DNA from: Cymbomonas tetramitiformis
Taxonomy: Eukaryota; Chlorophyta; Pyramimonadophyceae; Pyramimonadales; Pyramimonadaceae
Direction of reading: 5' to 3'
NCBI GenBank assembly: GCA_001247695.2
Contig: LGRX02025952.1
Location: 61,317 to 125,316 of the forward strand
Length of the DNA: 64,000 nt
Each line of letters opens with the position of its first letter. The stretch's first letter is position 1. Shown in pieces: positions 21,722 through 31,360 of this stretch. The position numbers and the translations under genes were made by a program. Below the pieces are notes generated by a model. The model was given only the letters and a program-made list of their open reading frames with translations, was not told the DNA's origin and made no database searches.

Positions 21722-21784
21722 ATATTCACGGCCGTGAATTTAATATTCACGGCCGTGAATTTAATATTCACGGCCGTGAATTCC
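21722..21784. repeat. Three tandem copies of a 16-bp perfect palindrome
   Basis: ATTCACGGCCGTGAAT three times at about 23-bp spacing, separated by TTAAT-type spacers. Two further copies (GATTCACGGCCGTGAATC and TCACGGCCGTGAAT) lie at 32338-32375 in element E2. A protein-binding site is the natural guess. Confidence 0.85.
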
Positions 21785-21893
21785 AGATTCGGGAGGGCGT
21801 AAACCGTACGTTTAGGGCTCTACAGTATGTGAGAACTGAAGTCGGCTTGGTTGCAAAGACCTGTCTGGTATTTTCTCTAAGTATTTTCAGACG

Positions 21894-22200
21894 TTCCCAA
21901 AGTGACCAAAAACCGAACGATCGGCGATCGAACGGTTTTTGGTCACTTTGGGAGTGAGATCGTGAGTTTAGGCTTGGTGACAACACGCGAAACAACACTG
22001 AGTATTTTCAGACGCGTTCCCAAAGTGACCAAAAACCGAACGATTGGCGATCGAACGGTTTTTGGTCACTTCGGGAGTAAGATCGCGAGTTTAGGCTTGG
22101 TGACAACACTGAGTATTTTCAGACGCGTTCCCAAAGTGACCAAAAACCGTTCGATCGCCGATCGAACGGTTTTTGGTCACTTTGGGAGTGAGATCGTGAG
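21894..22200. repeat. Three tandem long hairpins
   Basis: Units at 21894, 22016 and 22125 each hold CCCAAAGTGACCAAAAACCG, a short centre rich in CGATCG, and the reverse complement, i.e. a stem of more than 20 bp. Joining DNA (GTGAGATCGTGAGTTTAGGC, GAGTATTTTCAGACGCG) repeats too. One open frame crosses the array but only because of the repeat, so it is not a gene. Confidence 0.85.
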
Positions 22201-22988
22201 TTTCTAAGGCTTGGTGACAACACGCGAGACAACACTCAGTGTTTAAGTATTACCAGTGTTTAAGTATTACCGTCTGAAAATACTTGAAGAAAATACTCAC
22301 TGTTTGATTTGTTAAATATGCAATTTTAACTAAAGGCGGAAGGCTTTCTCTCCGGGAGTGTGCCCCTGTCCAGCGAAATAAAGATTGTATACTAATCTGA
22401 GTAATCTTTTGCTTCAAAATATTATCACATATTCCTACTTAGTATGATGTGGGTACCCGTTTCGCAAAGAAGATGAAACCCCATGTAGCGCAACTATTGC
22501 GGGTTTCAAATTCCTTAAATTCCGCCAAATGAACGCGTCATCCCACAACGAGATGTGTGGTTGACCGTTCAGTTTGTGCAATTTGTTTAGGGAAAACAAC
22601 GCATACGAAATACTATTTTTGCTAACGCTTCCCTCATCCGGTGCCCAGGCTCTCTTGCAAACGAGCGCGCGAATGAGGGAAGAAACGCCTAGCGGAAACG
22701 TGGACGCGGTTGACATCCGCGTTTCCGCTAGAGGTGAAATTGCACTGCCAAACGGTCAGTATGTGTTTATTATGCTTATATGATATGCGTGATATGTTCA
22801 TGCTGTGCAGGATGCGTCCCTGTTGGGCGTGAGTCGAGTTGGCTGGCTCGAATCACGCCCATTACCCCCCTCTCAAGACCCGTCCAGCATCCTAGATTCC
22901 GAACGGATCTTGCTTCCAACCCTTTCTAATTTAAGCAGAATTGCCTGCACATTGGGTATCGTGGTCAGGAACTCGCGTAGCATTACGT

Positions 22989-23115
22989 ATCTCGTTCGAT
23001 GAAAGCCACGTACGGTACCTGGTTCAACGAAAGCCACGTATCTGGTTCAACGAAAGCCCTGTATCTAGTTCAATGAAAGCCCCGTATCTGGTTCAATGAA
23101 AGCCCCGTAATCTTG
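22989..23115 (+). repeat. Minisatellite, about five 25-bp units
   Basis: Unit approximately GTATCTGGTTCAATGAAAGC followed by CCC. Units differ by one to three bases. No function apparent. Confidence 0.8.
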
Positions 23116-23129
23116 CTTGCGCAAAAAAG

Positions 23130-23353
23130 TTGTTCCTAACACTTATTATATATGTAGTCAACTGTACAAGGGAACCGTGGAAAGCAAGGGCAACGCACCT
23201 TTCATTTTTGATGGAGAATCTTTTACCCTGTCCTTTTTCTTGCATAGAGGACAATAAAATGCATACCATCAGTGTGTTCAACAGTACAACGATACCCGCC
23301 GTTGTCGCAAGAAAGGCGCACACCCTGCCGTACTTTTTCGGAGGCTTCCTCAT
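23130..23353 (-). pseudogene. Start of a Cys-rich protein carried by E1
   Basis: From ATG 23353 the frame reads MRKPPKKYGRVC, then diverges. In the neighbouring frame SCDNGGYRCT follows, which matches ACDNGGRRCN at the same place in element E2 (minus strand from 33878). A 1-nt indel here therefore broke the gene. The shared part has the form MRKPPK...C..CDNGG.RC, suggesting a small metal-binding N-terminus of the autonomous element's protein. The rest is not recognised. It lies 67 bp or more inside the right terminal repeat. Confidence 0.45.
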
Positions 23354-23504
23354 GTTTGCAATAACCAAGTGAACAGAGGTGGGGTGGGGGCAAAATAATA
23401 CAAACGGTGATATTACACGCATGTGCTTGTGTCACAAATTTATTCCCCAAAAACAAGACATAATTTCTATTCCCCATTATGCACTTTTCTATTCCTCGAT
23501 AACC

Positions 23505-23788
23505 ATTTTCCCCATGGTGTACCGCCCGGCGTCTCGATGGGCCTGGCAGTCAGGAAGCGCGACCTGGTCGCTATCCTTCCTCCAACTCGCGCGCGTGACC
23601 CAGGTGTCTGAGGCCACATTCGTCTCCTTGTCGACCTTCTGGTCCACCAGCGTGAAGTCGGGCCACAGCGGCTCCGTCTCCAGGACGTCCTTCTCCTCCC
23701 CGCAGCGTGCGAACGTGACGCGCACGAAGCCTGCTTCGAGTCTGATCTCTTCGTCCTCCTCACAAAGTCTGCACAAACGAGCATAGCC
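23505..23788 (-). pseudogene. Coding fragment of unknown family trapped between two elements
   Basis: The - strand is open from the LTR edge at 23788 to about 23500 and reads YARLCRLCEEDEEIRLEAGF, VRVTFARCGEEKDVLETEP and DFTLVDQKVDKETNVASDTW, with normal protein composition. Both ends are cut: the Gag element's LTR begins at 23789, and the terminal repeat of E1 ends at 23504. No start, stop or splice site belonging to it is visible. It may be a host exon or the end of an older retroelement. Confidence 0.4.
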
Positions 23789-24049
23789 TACTGGAATATC
23801 CCGGTTCAAGATATCAGACAGTCAGTGAACCAATATAGATAAACTCGTATAAGAAATAAACCCTAAGCTAGATATACCCGGAACGGTCACGGAGTCGGAA
23901 CGGTCTCGGTCCTAGCTACCTGTGAGACTTTGATGTGTCACAACACGGGCTTACGGATCAGTCACAGGTCCAGTGTTGGCTACCTAGGAATCTGTCTTAG
24001 GGGCCTGCACCGGGACTCCCGGTCAGGGCTGCCTATACAGATTTCAGCA
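23789..24049 (-). repeat. 3' LTR of Gag element 2
   Basis: Bounded by TACTGGAATATCCCGG and CAGATTTCAGCA on the + strand. Differs from its partner by a few substitutions and a 4-5-bp indel near the last 20 bp. Confidence 0.85.
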
Positions 24050-24451
24050 CACCACCCCAGCACTGTGGGTGGTGACTGACAGGTAAGTCAGAGAAGTTAA
24101 GATAAGTTAGGGTAGGAACCAGGGTGACAAACCTAACTGCTAATCCAACTGTGCTATTCTGATACACAAATTGAATCCCTCTAGCTAGCACAAGTGCAGA
24201 AACCTACGGGCAAGGAGCTCCCGCTAAACAACTGAAAGGCACTGTGTAAGCAAACCAGATTGAAGATTGTAGATGTCAAAGCAAAGCATAGACCAAATTG
24301 AAGACCACGTTGAGGTCAAAGTACATCTCAGCACACCACCAGAGTGGTGTACTGCCAGAGCCAGAAGGAAAACTACTCGGGGTCAAAGTTCAGAGGGGCA
24401 CCGTCACCACAACGTCCACGGTAGTAGCTTGCAGCACTGCTCTCCAGTGGG

Positions 24452-26659
24452 TCAGGCGGCCGGTGAACCACCGTCGTAGCACCCAGGGAGTGCAGTACTG
24501 CATCCAGAGTGACGGGGTCCAGCTCGGAAATACCAGGGTAGATGCATAAAATAATCCCCTCTGCACAGCACAGGCTGCGGTGCAGCCCGACCCGATACCT
24601 GCACAGAGCCGATGTCATTGGCCGCCGTGTAGGCGGCAGCCCCCACACCCATGATCGAGATGAAAAGGATAAGGGAGAGAAGGTAATGAAACCCCCACGG
24701 GCCCGCGTGTGCGGGGAAGCCCCATGGCGGCTTGCCACAACCGTAGGTGCGGGATGCACCACCAGACCGAGGCACGTGGGTCGCGGACTCCGACGCATGA
24801 TTTGCCGAAATGGCCGGAGTCCGCGGCTTCACGATGAAGCTGCCGTCGGCGAGGTCCTCGTAATCGTCCGTGTCGTAACCCGTGAGATCAACCTGCCCGA
24901 TGGCGGCGTGGTTGACGGTCTGAACGAACCCCGCGAACTCACCGTCCGCGTCCGCTGTGGTGGTTACCCGCGCCGATTGCAGTGGCGCGGGTTTCACATC
25001 CTTTCCCTGCGAGACAGGCATAGCAGGGGCCGGCACGGCGGATGCCGATGCCGCCGCGCCACCTGCCGGAACCTGCTCCTCCGGCGTGGTCCCCGCTGCG
25101 GCGGGTCCACACACCAGAGCCGAAGCCTGCTGCTCGACGACGTCAGGAGGCGGGAAAGATGCGTGTGTGAAGTGCACCTGGTGATTGGCCGCGGAGTGAA
25201 CCTCCGCGGCAAGATCGTCGAGCCGTCGAAGAATGTCGTCTCCTACGGGCTCGTCGGAAGCTGACTGCTGCTCCACCGCGAAGCCGTAGGCGGACACGTC
25301 GATGCCGCCCACCGCTCCCGCACAAAGCACCGCAGGCGGCCCGTACGCGGCGGCCGCACGAGCAAAGGACTCCGCGCCATCGTCCGCTGCTTGCTGGAAG
25401 AGTGCACACATAGCAAGTGCATGCACGCCCTCCGCGCCCTCCTCGTCGATGGGAATGCAGAATGCCGCGGCAGAGGTGGGCGGGTGTTGGCGCCCGCCCA
25501 ACGGGCAGTCGCGGTAGAAGTGGTAGCTCTCACCTTTGCCCGCCTTCTTGCACCTGCCGCAGAACGGCTTTGCCCGCTGGTCGTCCCGGTCGAAACCCAC
25601 GGGCGGCACCTTGTGCTGCCCCATACGGTAGCCCCTCGGCTGCTGCGCACGCTGCTGCTGCTGTTGCCGCTGCTTGTCCCGCTGTTGCCGCACCACCGGA
25701 GCGCCATCCCCGTGCTGCCGCTGTACCAGCTCCTTCAGCTCCGTGATCTTCACGAGGAGGGCGTCGTACTCGCTGCTGGAGAGGTGCGCGGAGATGCCGT
25801 CCGCGCCAGAAGCTGCCTTCCCCGTGTCAGTCTGAGCCCAAGCCTGGTAGATCTCTACCACCATGGAGCGGAGTGAGACCAACGGTACATGGGCCAAGTC
25901 AGCAGCCATGGGGTAGCGCACCTTAACCGCAGCGTAGAACGCCGGGTCAAGCCTGGTGTACAGGCTCAGCTTACGCGTAGCCTCCGTAGGCGTCCAGTCG
26001 GAGGCCCTGTTGTCCCGTACCAAACGTTGCTCCCGCGCCAAGATCGGCTGCGGGTCCACGTTCGCGGGGTAACGCAAGGCCGCATGCTCCTCTTGCTGCG
26101 ACTCCCGCAGCGCCACCGGTACGCAGCCCTTGATGATGTCGACCAAAGCCCGCCGGCCATCTCGGTCAGAGGAAGCATCCGTACCCGTGAGCCAGGCGTA
26201 CGCGTTGCTGTGCTTCTCCACCACGAGAGCCAGCACGTCGTACAGAAGACCATTCACCCGGCTCACTACCGGGGTAAGGGGGTCGTCGAGATCAAAGGAC
26301 TTCAGCTCCAGTCCAGCCGACTCGAACTCCGTACGCAGCTGCACCACCAGGTCGGACAGAAGGCCAGCGTCGTCCGTACCGCGGAAATGGTGTTTCTTGT
26401 CACCAAGAACGTCCTCGCGGACGCTCTTGGCCCAGGCACGATGAAGACGTGCCTTGTAGATCTCGTCGGTCAGCTTCGCCTGCTCCTGCAAGTAACGCCT
26501 AATGGCCACGTCCGCGCCCTCGTTCGAAGCAGGGTTGGGGGTCGGAACAGTCGGTGTCCGCACCGTCGGGCTGTTCCGAACCCCGTCGATAAGCCTCAAC
26601 GAGGCATCAATGTCGCTGTCCCTCGTGAGGGACTTCTTTGCTCTGGTGGTAACACCCAT
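24452..26659 (-). CDS. Gag-like structural protein of LTR element 2, 735 aa
   Basis: Start chosen at ATG 26659 (MGVTTRAKKSLTRDSD), because Gag 1 starts with the similar MGTSTRSHT. The frame is open to 26905, but that part also reads as leader. Residues ~60-310 form a helical capsid-like region without motifs. At ~323-347 is a Gln/Arg-rich stretch (DKQRQQQQQRAQQPRGYR), at ~366-384 a long zinc knuckle CGRCKKAGKGESYHFYRDC (CX2CX9HX4C). An acidic QVDLTGYDTDDYEDL block precedes YGCGKPPWGF and a hydrophobic helix at ~656-680 (FHYLLSLILFISIMGVGAAA). The frame is intact. A membrane helix at the C-terminus is unusual for Gag. Confidence 0.8.
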   Translation of the reverse strand: MGVTTRAKKSLTRDSDIDASLRLIDGVRNSPTVRTPTVPTPNPASNEGADVAIRRYLQEQAKLTDEIYKARLHRAWAKSVREDVLGDKKHHFRGTDDAGLLSDLVVQLRTEFESAGLELKSFDLDDPLTPVVSRVNGLLYDVLALVVEKHSNAYAWLTGTDASSDRDGRRALVDIIKGCVPVALRESQQEEHAALRYPANVDPQPILAREQRLVRDNRASDWTPTEATRKLSLYTRLDPAFYAAVKVRYPMAADLAHVPLVSLRSMVVEIYQAWAQTDTGKAASGADGISAHLSSSEYDALLVKITELKELVQRQHGDGAPVVRQQRDKQRQQQQQRAQQPRGYRMGQHKVPPVGFDRDDQRAKPFCGRCKKAGKGESYHFYRDCPLGGRQHPPTSAAAFCIPIDEEGAEGVHALAMCALFQQAADDGAESFARAAAAYGPPAVLCAGAVGGIDVSAYGFAVEQQSASDEPVGDDILRRLDDLAAEVHSAANHQVHFTHASFPPPDVVEQQASALVCGPAAAGTTPEEQVPAGGAAASASAVPAPAMPVSQGKDVKPAPLQSARVTTTADADGEFAGFVQTVNHAAIGQVDLTGYDTDDYEDLADGSFIVKPRTPAISANHASESATHVPRSGGASRTYGCGKPPWGFPAHAGPWGFHYLLSLILFISIMGVGAAAYTAANDIGSVQVSGRAAPQPVLCRGDYFMHLPWYFRAGPRHSGCSTALPGCYDGGSPAA

Positions 26660-27058
26660 AACTCTGAAAGCCTGATGGGAGGTGGTACGCCTGGGCGCAT
26701 TCGGGTAATGATGTGGGGAAGATGCGACGCCACAGTTACGGAAGGAGCGGTAGAGCCATGCGAGCGAGGGGCACTGGAAGACGTCGTCGAGGTCGAAGGT
26801 GCTCGAGCCACCAGCCCAAAAATCGGCAGCAAGCGGGATCAAGGCAAGCGTAATACCGTAATTGAACATTGCGTCGACTAGGCCCGGTCCAGGTCGAACC
26901 CCCATAGCTGCGGCTCAAAGACGCTCACCGCAAACAGCTCATCCTAAAATTCCCGTGAGTCCCCAAACGCGCCGCCGCGCACCACCTCTCCAAGCGGCTG
27001 CTTTAGCCAATCATGGCCAAACTAGCTGTGGAATATAGCGTGGAATGGGTCCACGACC

Positions 27059-27322
27059 TACTGGAATATCCCGGTTCAAGATATCAGACAGTCAGTGAAC
27101 CAATATAGATAAACTCTTATAAGAAATAAACCCTAAGCTAGATATACCCGGAACGGTCACGGAGTCGGAACGGTCTCGAGTCTAGCTACCTGTGACACTC
27201 GGTGTGTCACAGCACAGGCTTACGGATCAGTCACGGTCCAGTGTTGGCTACCTAGGAATCTGTCATAGGGGCCTGCACCGGGACTCCCGGTCAGGGCTGC
27301 CTACTGTATACAGATTTCAGCA
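27059..27322 (-). repeat. 5' LTR of Gag element 2
   Basis: Partner of 23789-24049. Immediately inside it the coding-strand leader starts GG TCGTGG ACCCATT CCACG, a perfect 5-bp stem with a 7-nt loop, at the place where a primer-binding site would be expected. I could not match it to a tRNA 3' end. Confidence 0.85.
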
Positions 27323-27600
27323 GAGTTTTTTGCATAGCACTTAGCTTTTTCTCTAGATGTCACCCTGCTGATAAGTGGGTTGAGCCCCTTTGTGGGCGCG
27401 CTATAGCAGAGGGAGTAGCCCCTGGTGTTTTCACTAGCCTGCTTTGCAGGGATACCGCACTCTTAGGACTTTGTCCCCTTTGCTAGCGTAAATGTTTTAT
27501 TATTATTGTTATAGTAAAATCAAATGTTTTTATCGACAACACCGAATATCCCCTATTTTCCAGCCCTCATTGTTACAGCTCAACTGTTGAGCCACCCTAG
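27323..27600 (+). repeat. Dispersed repeat with ATT-rich tail
   Basis: Words GGGAGTAGCCCC, GCACTCTTAGGACTTTGTCC and a tail TTTTATTATTATTGTTATAG resemble 34550-34680 (GGGAGTGTCCCC, GGCACTCTCAGGGCTGTGTC and an ATAATAATAAACAATAATAC tail). A short interspersed repeat with a simple tail is likely; not classified further. Confidence 0.45.
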
Positions 27601-27602
27601 GC

Positions 27603-27811
27603 ATGGATAGCGTTTCAATGTTTGTTCAGGAGTTGTACTTGCTCATCGAGCTGCCGCGCGAGGCATTCGATATCCGCGCATTCATTGAGACGCCTCCCTC
27701 CCTCCGATACAAACAGTCGAGTGAACGCTGCGCTGAAGACTGAACCATGACCATGACCGACTCTGAAAGTGTCATCAGTCCGCTCTATCATTCGCGGTTT
27801 GGTTGTTTAAG
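27603..27811 (+). other. Possible 5' coding exon(s)
   Basis: A 46-codon frame MDSVSMFVQELYLLIELPRE... runs from 27603 to TGA at 27741-27743. A second ATG at 27747 opens a frame (TDSESVISPLYHSRFG) that ends at 27811, directly before a strong donor, GGTAAGCAAG. 27895-28070 (LATPYRQTVLAREGEGTDSC, LWNAFRLSTDNPP) also looks coding but does not join in phase with that donor. Probably parts of a gene upstream of 28325. Confidence 0.3.
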
Positions 27812-28324
27812 GTAAGCAAGCAAGTAATTTGTAATTTGCTGTGGTCTTTTTTAAAAAAACATATAAAAGTAAAAAGAGCAGAGGTCCTAACAGCTAACAC
27901 TGGCGTTTTGGCAACTCCTTATCGTCAGACTGTATTGGCACGCGAGGGTGAAGGCACGGATTCATGCCTGACAAGCGAAGAATGTGCCCTATGGAACGCT
28001 TTTCGTTTGTCTACTGACAACCCCCCAAAAAACGCTAATATTGGCATAGTTTTCGTCTGTATTATTCACTACAGAATAAGTTCAAGAGGTTCCAACGAGT
28101 TGCGAATGAATCGACGCCGTCAACTTGGGGAACACCTTTGTCAGTGATTCGATTGGCACAGTTTGATAGCCTTCCAGAAGAAAGTTTTAAGCCCAACGCG
28201 AATCTATGTATACCGTTTGTGCCCACTTTGACGTTCGACTTTCGGATTCGGATTTAAGCACGTCATGATTAAAGGCGGTTGCGCCCGCATTGTCTGGTCC
28301 TAAGTATTTTGGAAGGATATCGGC

Positions 28325-28933
28325 ATGTCGACGAGAGTGTTGGCAATGTGCCGCACCGTGATCCGAACATCTCAACTGGCGACGTTAACTCCGAAAACGC
28401 AAGCGGAAGTGCTACAACCACTGTTAATTGCTATCGTCAACGAGGCTCGATACTACAACTGCCCCAGCTTGGCTTTGCTCGAGGTCTTGCTCAAGGCAGC
28501 ACACGGTTTTGAAGTGGCCCCTCAGCTTGCTTTCGGTATTTCTGATCCTCCGGCTGATCAGATGAGCTTAAAACTCCCTGATAAGAGTCCAGAATATTTG
28601 GCTGAGCTCAGTAGTGTGGTTAATGATATACAAACCGAGTTGCAGTCCAGCCATCTTGAAAGCTCGCCCATCGGAGAGGATGCCGAGCGCTCGACGAATT
28701 TCGAAGCATCAGGATACTTTAATCCAAGCCGGAGAGGCGCGGGCTCGAGGGGATGCCTCGTCTGCACGAACGCCGTCTGCAACGTTCTTGTGGCACTGTC
28801 TTTCAGTGTCTTTCTGTACCTGGTAGCAAAGGTGGATAATTACGGTCTTCCGATTTTTCCGATGATTTTAGGGAATATTTCCGTTTTTTCTAACCACTCT
28901 AGCTCTTCAGTTCTGCCGGAGATTTCTCAATAG
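28325..28933 (+). CDS. Hypothetical membrane-anchored protein, 202 aa
   Basis: Uninterrupted frame from ATG 28325 to TAG 28931-28933 with ordinary amino-acid usage. Residues 1-110 are soluble and leucine-rich (LQPLLIAIVNEARYYNCPSL). Residues ~145-170 hold a CLVCTNAVCNV phrase leading into a hydrophobic helix (VLVALSFSVFLYLVAKV). The last ~35 residues are Ser-rich. One helix with a long N-terminal side suggests a single-pass membrane protein. No family recognised. The start could be internal to a spliced gene, since AG precedes 28320. The exostosin remnant follows on the same strand, 60 bp on, and might be a later part of the same gene. Confidence 0.5.
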   Translation: MSTRVLAMCRTVIRTSQLATLTPKTQAEVLQPLLIAIVNEARYYNCPSLALLEVLLKAAHGFEVAPQLAFGISDPPADQMSLKLPDKSPEYLAELSSVVNDIQTELQSSHLESSPIGEDAERSTNFEASGYFNPSRRGAGSRGCLVCTNAVCNVLVALSFSVFLYLVAKVDNYGLPIFPMILGNISVFSNHSSSSVLPEISQ

Positions 28934-28988
28934 AACTTTTGAGACGTCGTTGGCGGATCGAGGGGGTGTCAAGAACGGTAACATAGAA

Positions 28989-29403
28989 GACAGCGATGAC
29001 GCAAATCGGAGTACACGGCTTCAGCGACTCCGGACAGATTTACCTGCTGCCATCCGAAAGGAGCACATGGGAGTTTTCCCATGCCGCAGTCCGCCGAGCG
29101 CTTCACAAGTTCACATACTGCGCTCCACCCCCCTGCGGTTTTCTGTTACGTGCCTGAGGACAACGCAAGTGGATCTGGCACTCAAATCTTGCTGGCAGCA
29201 TTATTTGGATGCATTCCCCTGATCTTTAAGCCCGCCACTGGCTGACCTTGTTCTGGGAAGATCTGCTACTATATGATAAGTTTGTAGTGGTTGTGCATGA
29301 ATCTGAATTGGACATCCTGCCGGAGCAGCTACTGAATTACTCTGCTGATGAGATCCGGAGCATGCGCCATGAGCTTGCTTGCGCTTTACCACGATTCCTT
29401 TGA
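28989..29403 (+). pseudogene. Exostosin-family (GT47) glycosyltransferase, C-terminal fragment
   Basis: Two frames together give the family's C-terminal half. 29098-29244 reads AVFCYVPEDNASGSGTQILL, AALFGCIPLIFKP; after a slip near 29240, LTLFWEDLLLYDKFVVVVHE, SELDILPEQLLNYSADEIRS and HELACALPRFL then TGA at 29401. This follows the exostosin order (FC.CP.G...S.R...A...GCIPVI...LPFED...K..V.V.E..L..L...S..E...M...L....PRFLY). The family transfers sugars in the Golgi. Frameshift, stop and missing N-terminal half make this a pseudogene, unless unseen introns explain the breaks. Confidence 0.65.
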
Positions 29404-31360
29404 AGCAGTATCTTTGGTTCGCATCTGGGTGACCGTTATTGGGCCGCCGTGTTTGCAACTTTGCTGAAGGTCTTGCTGAGACGGTGGAGGGGCATAATTT
29501 CACCCGAAAGTGTGAATCAGAGACGCGATCCTGGGGTGCATGGTTACGACCAGTTGTGACAGAGGAGGAGGCTGCATTCTCGGAAGCAGCTGGTGAAAAG
29601 GCTCATGCCAAACTGCACCCTATTTTCAACTGCGGCAATTGATGTCAATTTCACCGAGCTTTGTGTTCCTTTAGCAGACATAACACCTCCTGAGCAACAG
29701 TACCTTCCTTCATCTGTGCAGCCCTGGTGCATTGGCACTGCGGCATGTTTCAAACGTTCCCCACCATGCTAACACACAAACATTCAGAACAGGTTTCTCG
29801 AGGATTGACTCGATGTGTCGATCGGCACCGTTTACTGCAATGGAAATAGCCGAGAGTGCTGAGTAGAAATTAAGTAACCGAGGATGAAAAACTCTCTTCG
29901 AGTGAACCAGATAGGTAATTGCATGTTATGGGAACGTAGCAAGAAATTTAGAAAGTGATGTATACCGAAATCATCGTATTCACATGTATAGTGAACAGCT
30001 TTGATACGTTTCATTACAGAATGAATAGCTCTACACGCTACATGATTTGATGGAATCAAAGCTGGCTGGAAATCATGACTATCTGGGTGGGCCAGTGATT
30101 AATCAGTTTTGCCGGCGTCTCATAATCTACGCTGTGTTGCAGATATCATGTATCCCTATTTTGCGCGGCCCATGCTCGCTATCACTGTGACGGCCACTTC
30201 GGTATACTCATTACGAGAGTATTGGCGTGTTGTTTGCCTGTGCTCTGCATGCGGTGGTGAAAGTGCCAGACTGAAAGCACAGGATGCTATAAGCCCAGTA
30301 CCCCGGGAATTATCAACCAGGCGCATGAAGGCCCCAGTGGTACTAATCAATACAGCCATAATATCATAACGCCAACAACTACTGAGACGATGTATTATGG
30401 AACGATGGCCGTTGCTGATTTATGCTAATTGGGTATGCCAAGCAGGCGTTATGCGTGCACGGACCGTCCCGGCGCGAGGAGCGGGCGTAGCTATCAATAA
30501 TCTGCTATCATAAGTTGTTTCGCGCAGCCGAGCCCTAATTACAAACAGTATGCAAGAACTGCAGACAGGCTTCTAGGGCAAACCCTTTTTTCATCGATCG
30601 AATAACACAATATCTCAGGTTTGTCGCATTGACTAGAAGATGCCACAGGCCTCCATCGACTGTCTGTCGACCGACCGACCGGACCGTCGACCGAACGATC
30701 CATCCGTCTGAATTCGAGTGCTAATGGATGTGGTACAAGTGTCGCGATAGCATGAGAGCGGGACAGTTGTGTGAGCACACAACCAGTCGCATAGCTTTGA
30801 CGCATCAAATAGCCCTTGACTCGGCCGTCAGCTCATCTTATTTCCAGCGTTCAGATAAATGTCCCTGTGCCGATGTGTGTAGCTTCGCTTGCGATTTTCC
30901 TGTGTCTATTTCTAAGTAAATGTGTGCAGATTTCCCCTTGTTTTCTTTCATATCGATGCTCGTACCAGTCCGCTAACCAATTCTGTTTTCTCGTCCTGTT
31001 TAGCCGAATCTCGTTTTGCAGCATCTTGCGCTGTTTGCGCATGTCGCATTACTGTGCGCCTCAGCCACTTTATTCCAGCGTCCGTGTTGATGCTTAAATC
31101 TTCTTGCTTCTATCTTCCTTGGAGGACTCAATTCGTGTGCTGCAGTTACCTAAATGGCTGTTTTAACGGTTTTCGAGGAAATACGTATCTGGCGACTTCT
31201 GTTGTGTACTAATGGTTGGGCTGTCGAGATGTTTCCTGCGACGCTGCAGGTTTGTTTTAGACATTCTCTGCGCTCACTCGTCATAGAGCATGACGTCTGA
31301 CGTCAGTGCTTTCGTCTTGTTTGCTTAATCCGCCTAAAGAATAACGCTTGGAGACTTGTG
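29404..31360. other. No gene recognised
   Basis: Short frames only. 29420-29520 (SHLGDRYWAAVFATLLKVLL on +) may be the tail of the exostosin remnant. 30640-30710 has a run of CGACCGACCG-type words. Nothing else stands out. Confidence 0.4.

Larger units (their letters stand above)
20132..23504. mobile_element. Inverted-repeat element E1, 3.37 kb, with motif-iterated ends and hairpin-rich interior
   Basis: Terminal inverted repeats of about 85 bp: 20132-20215 against 23420-23504, both starting GGTTATCGAGGAATAGA. Each end carries the word GGGGAATAGA (first copy GAGGAATAGA) three times, about 25-30 bp apart. Inside are CCCAAACCCA hairpins and 'cgcacgggaag' modules (20300-21500), three copies of ATTCACGGCCGTGAAT, three long hairpins (21894-22200), a 25-bp tandem array (22989-23110) and the start of a Cys-rich protein (- strand from 23353). 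No transposase is recognised, so it is probably non-autonomous. Target duplication not clear. Confidence 0.75.
23789..27322 (-). mobile_element. Second Gag-only LTR element (TR-GAG type)
   Basis: LTRs 23789-24049 (261 bp) and 27059-27322 (264 bp), same orientation, highly similar. On the coding strand they begin TGCTGAAATCTGTAT and end TTCCAGTA. The only gene is a Gag on the - strand (24452-26659). No enzyme domain is present. Flanking 5-mers TAGCC and GAGTT do not match, so the target duplication is absent or my ends are off by a few bases. The leader 26660-27058 contains TTAGCCAATCATGGCCAAA at 27003-27021. Confidence 0.85.

Noticed and set aside
21902..22207. 101-codon open frame with repeated FGHFGSE phrases
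   Set aside because: Produced by the tandem hairpins; the repeat period and palindromes explain it without a protein.
24542..26881. Long + strand frames (240 and 330 codons) over Gag element 2, and 17122-18285 over Gag element 1
   Set aside because: Antisense of GC-rich gag genes. The same shadows appear in the related copy at 51.8-53.3 kb, and they have no motif of their own.
27300..27345. GCATAG as target duplication of Gag element 2
   Set aside because: GCATAG occurs before the left LTR and again 13 bp beyond the right LTR, but the extra bases GAGTTTTTT break the match, so no duplication is claimed.
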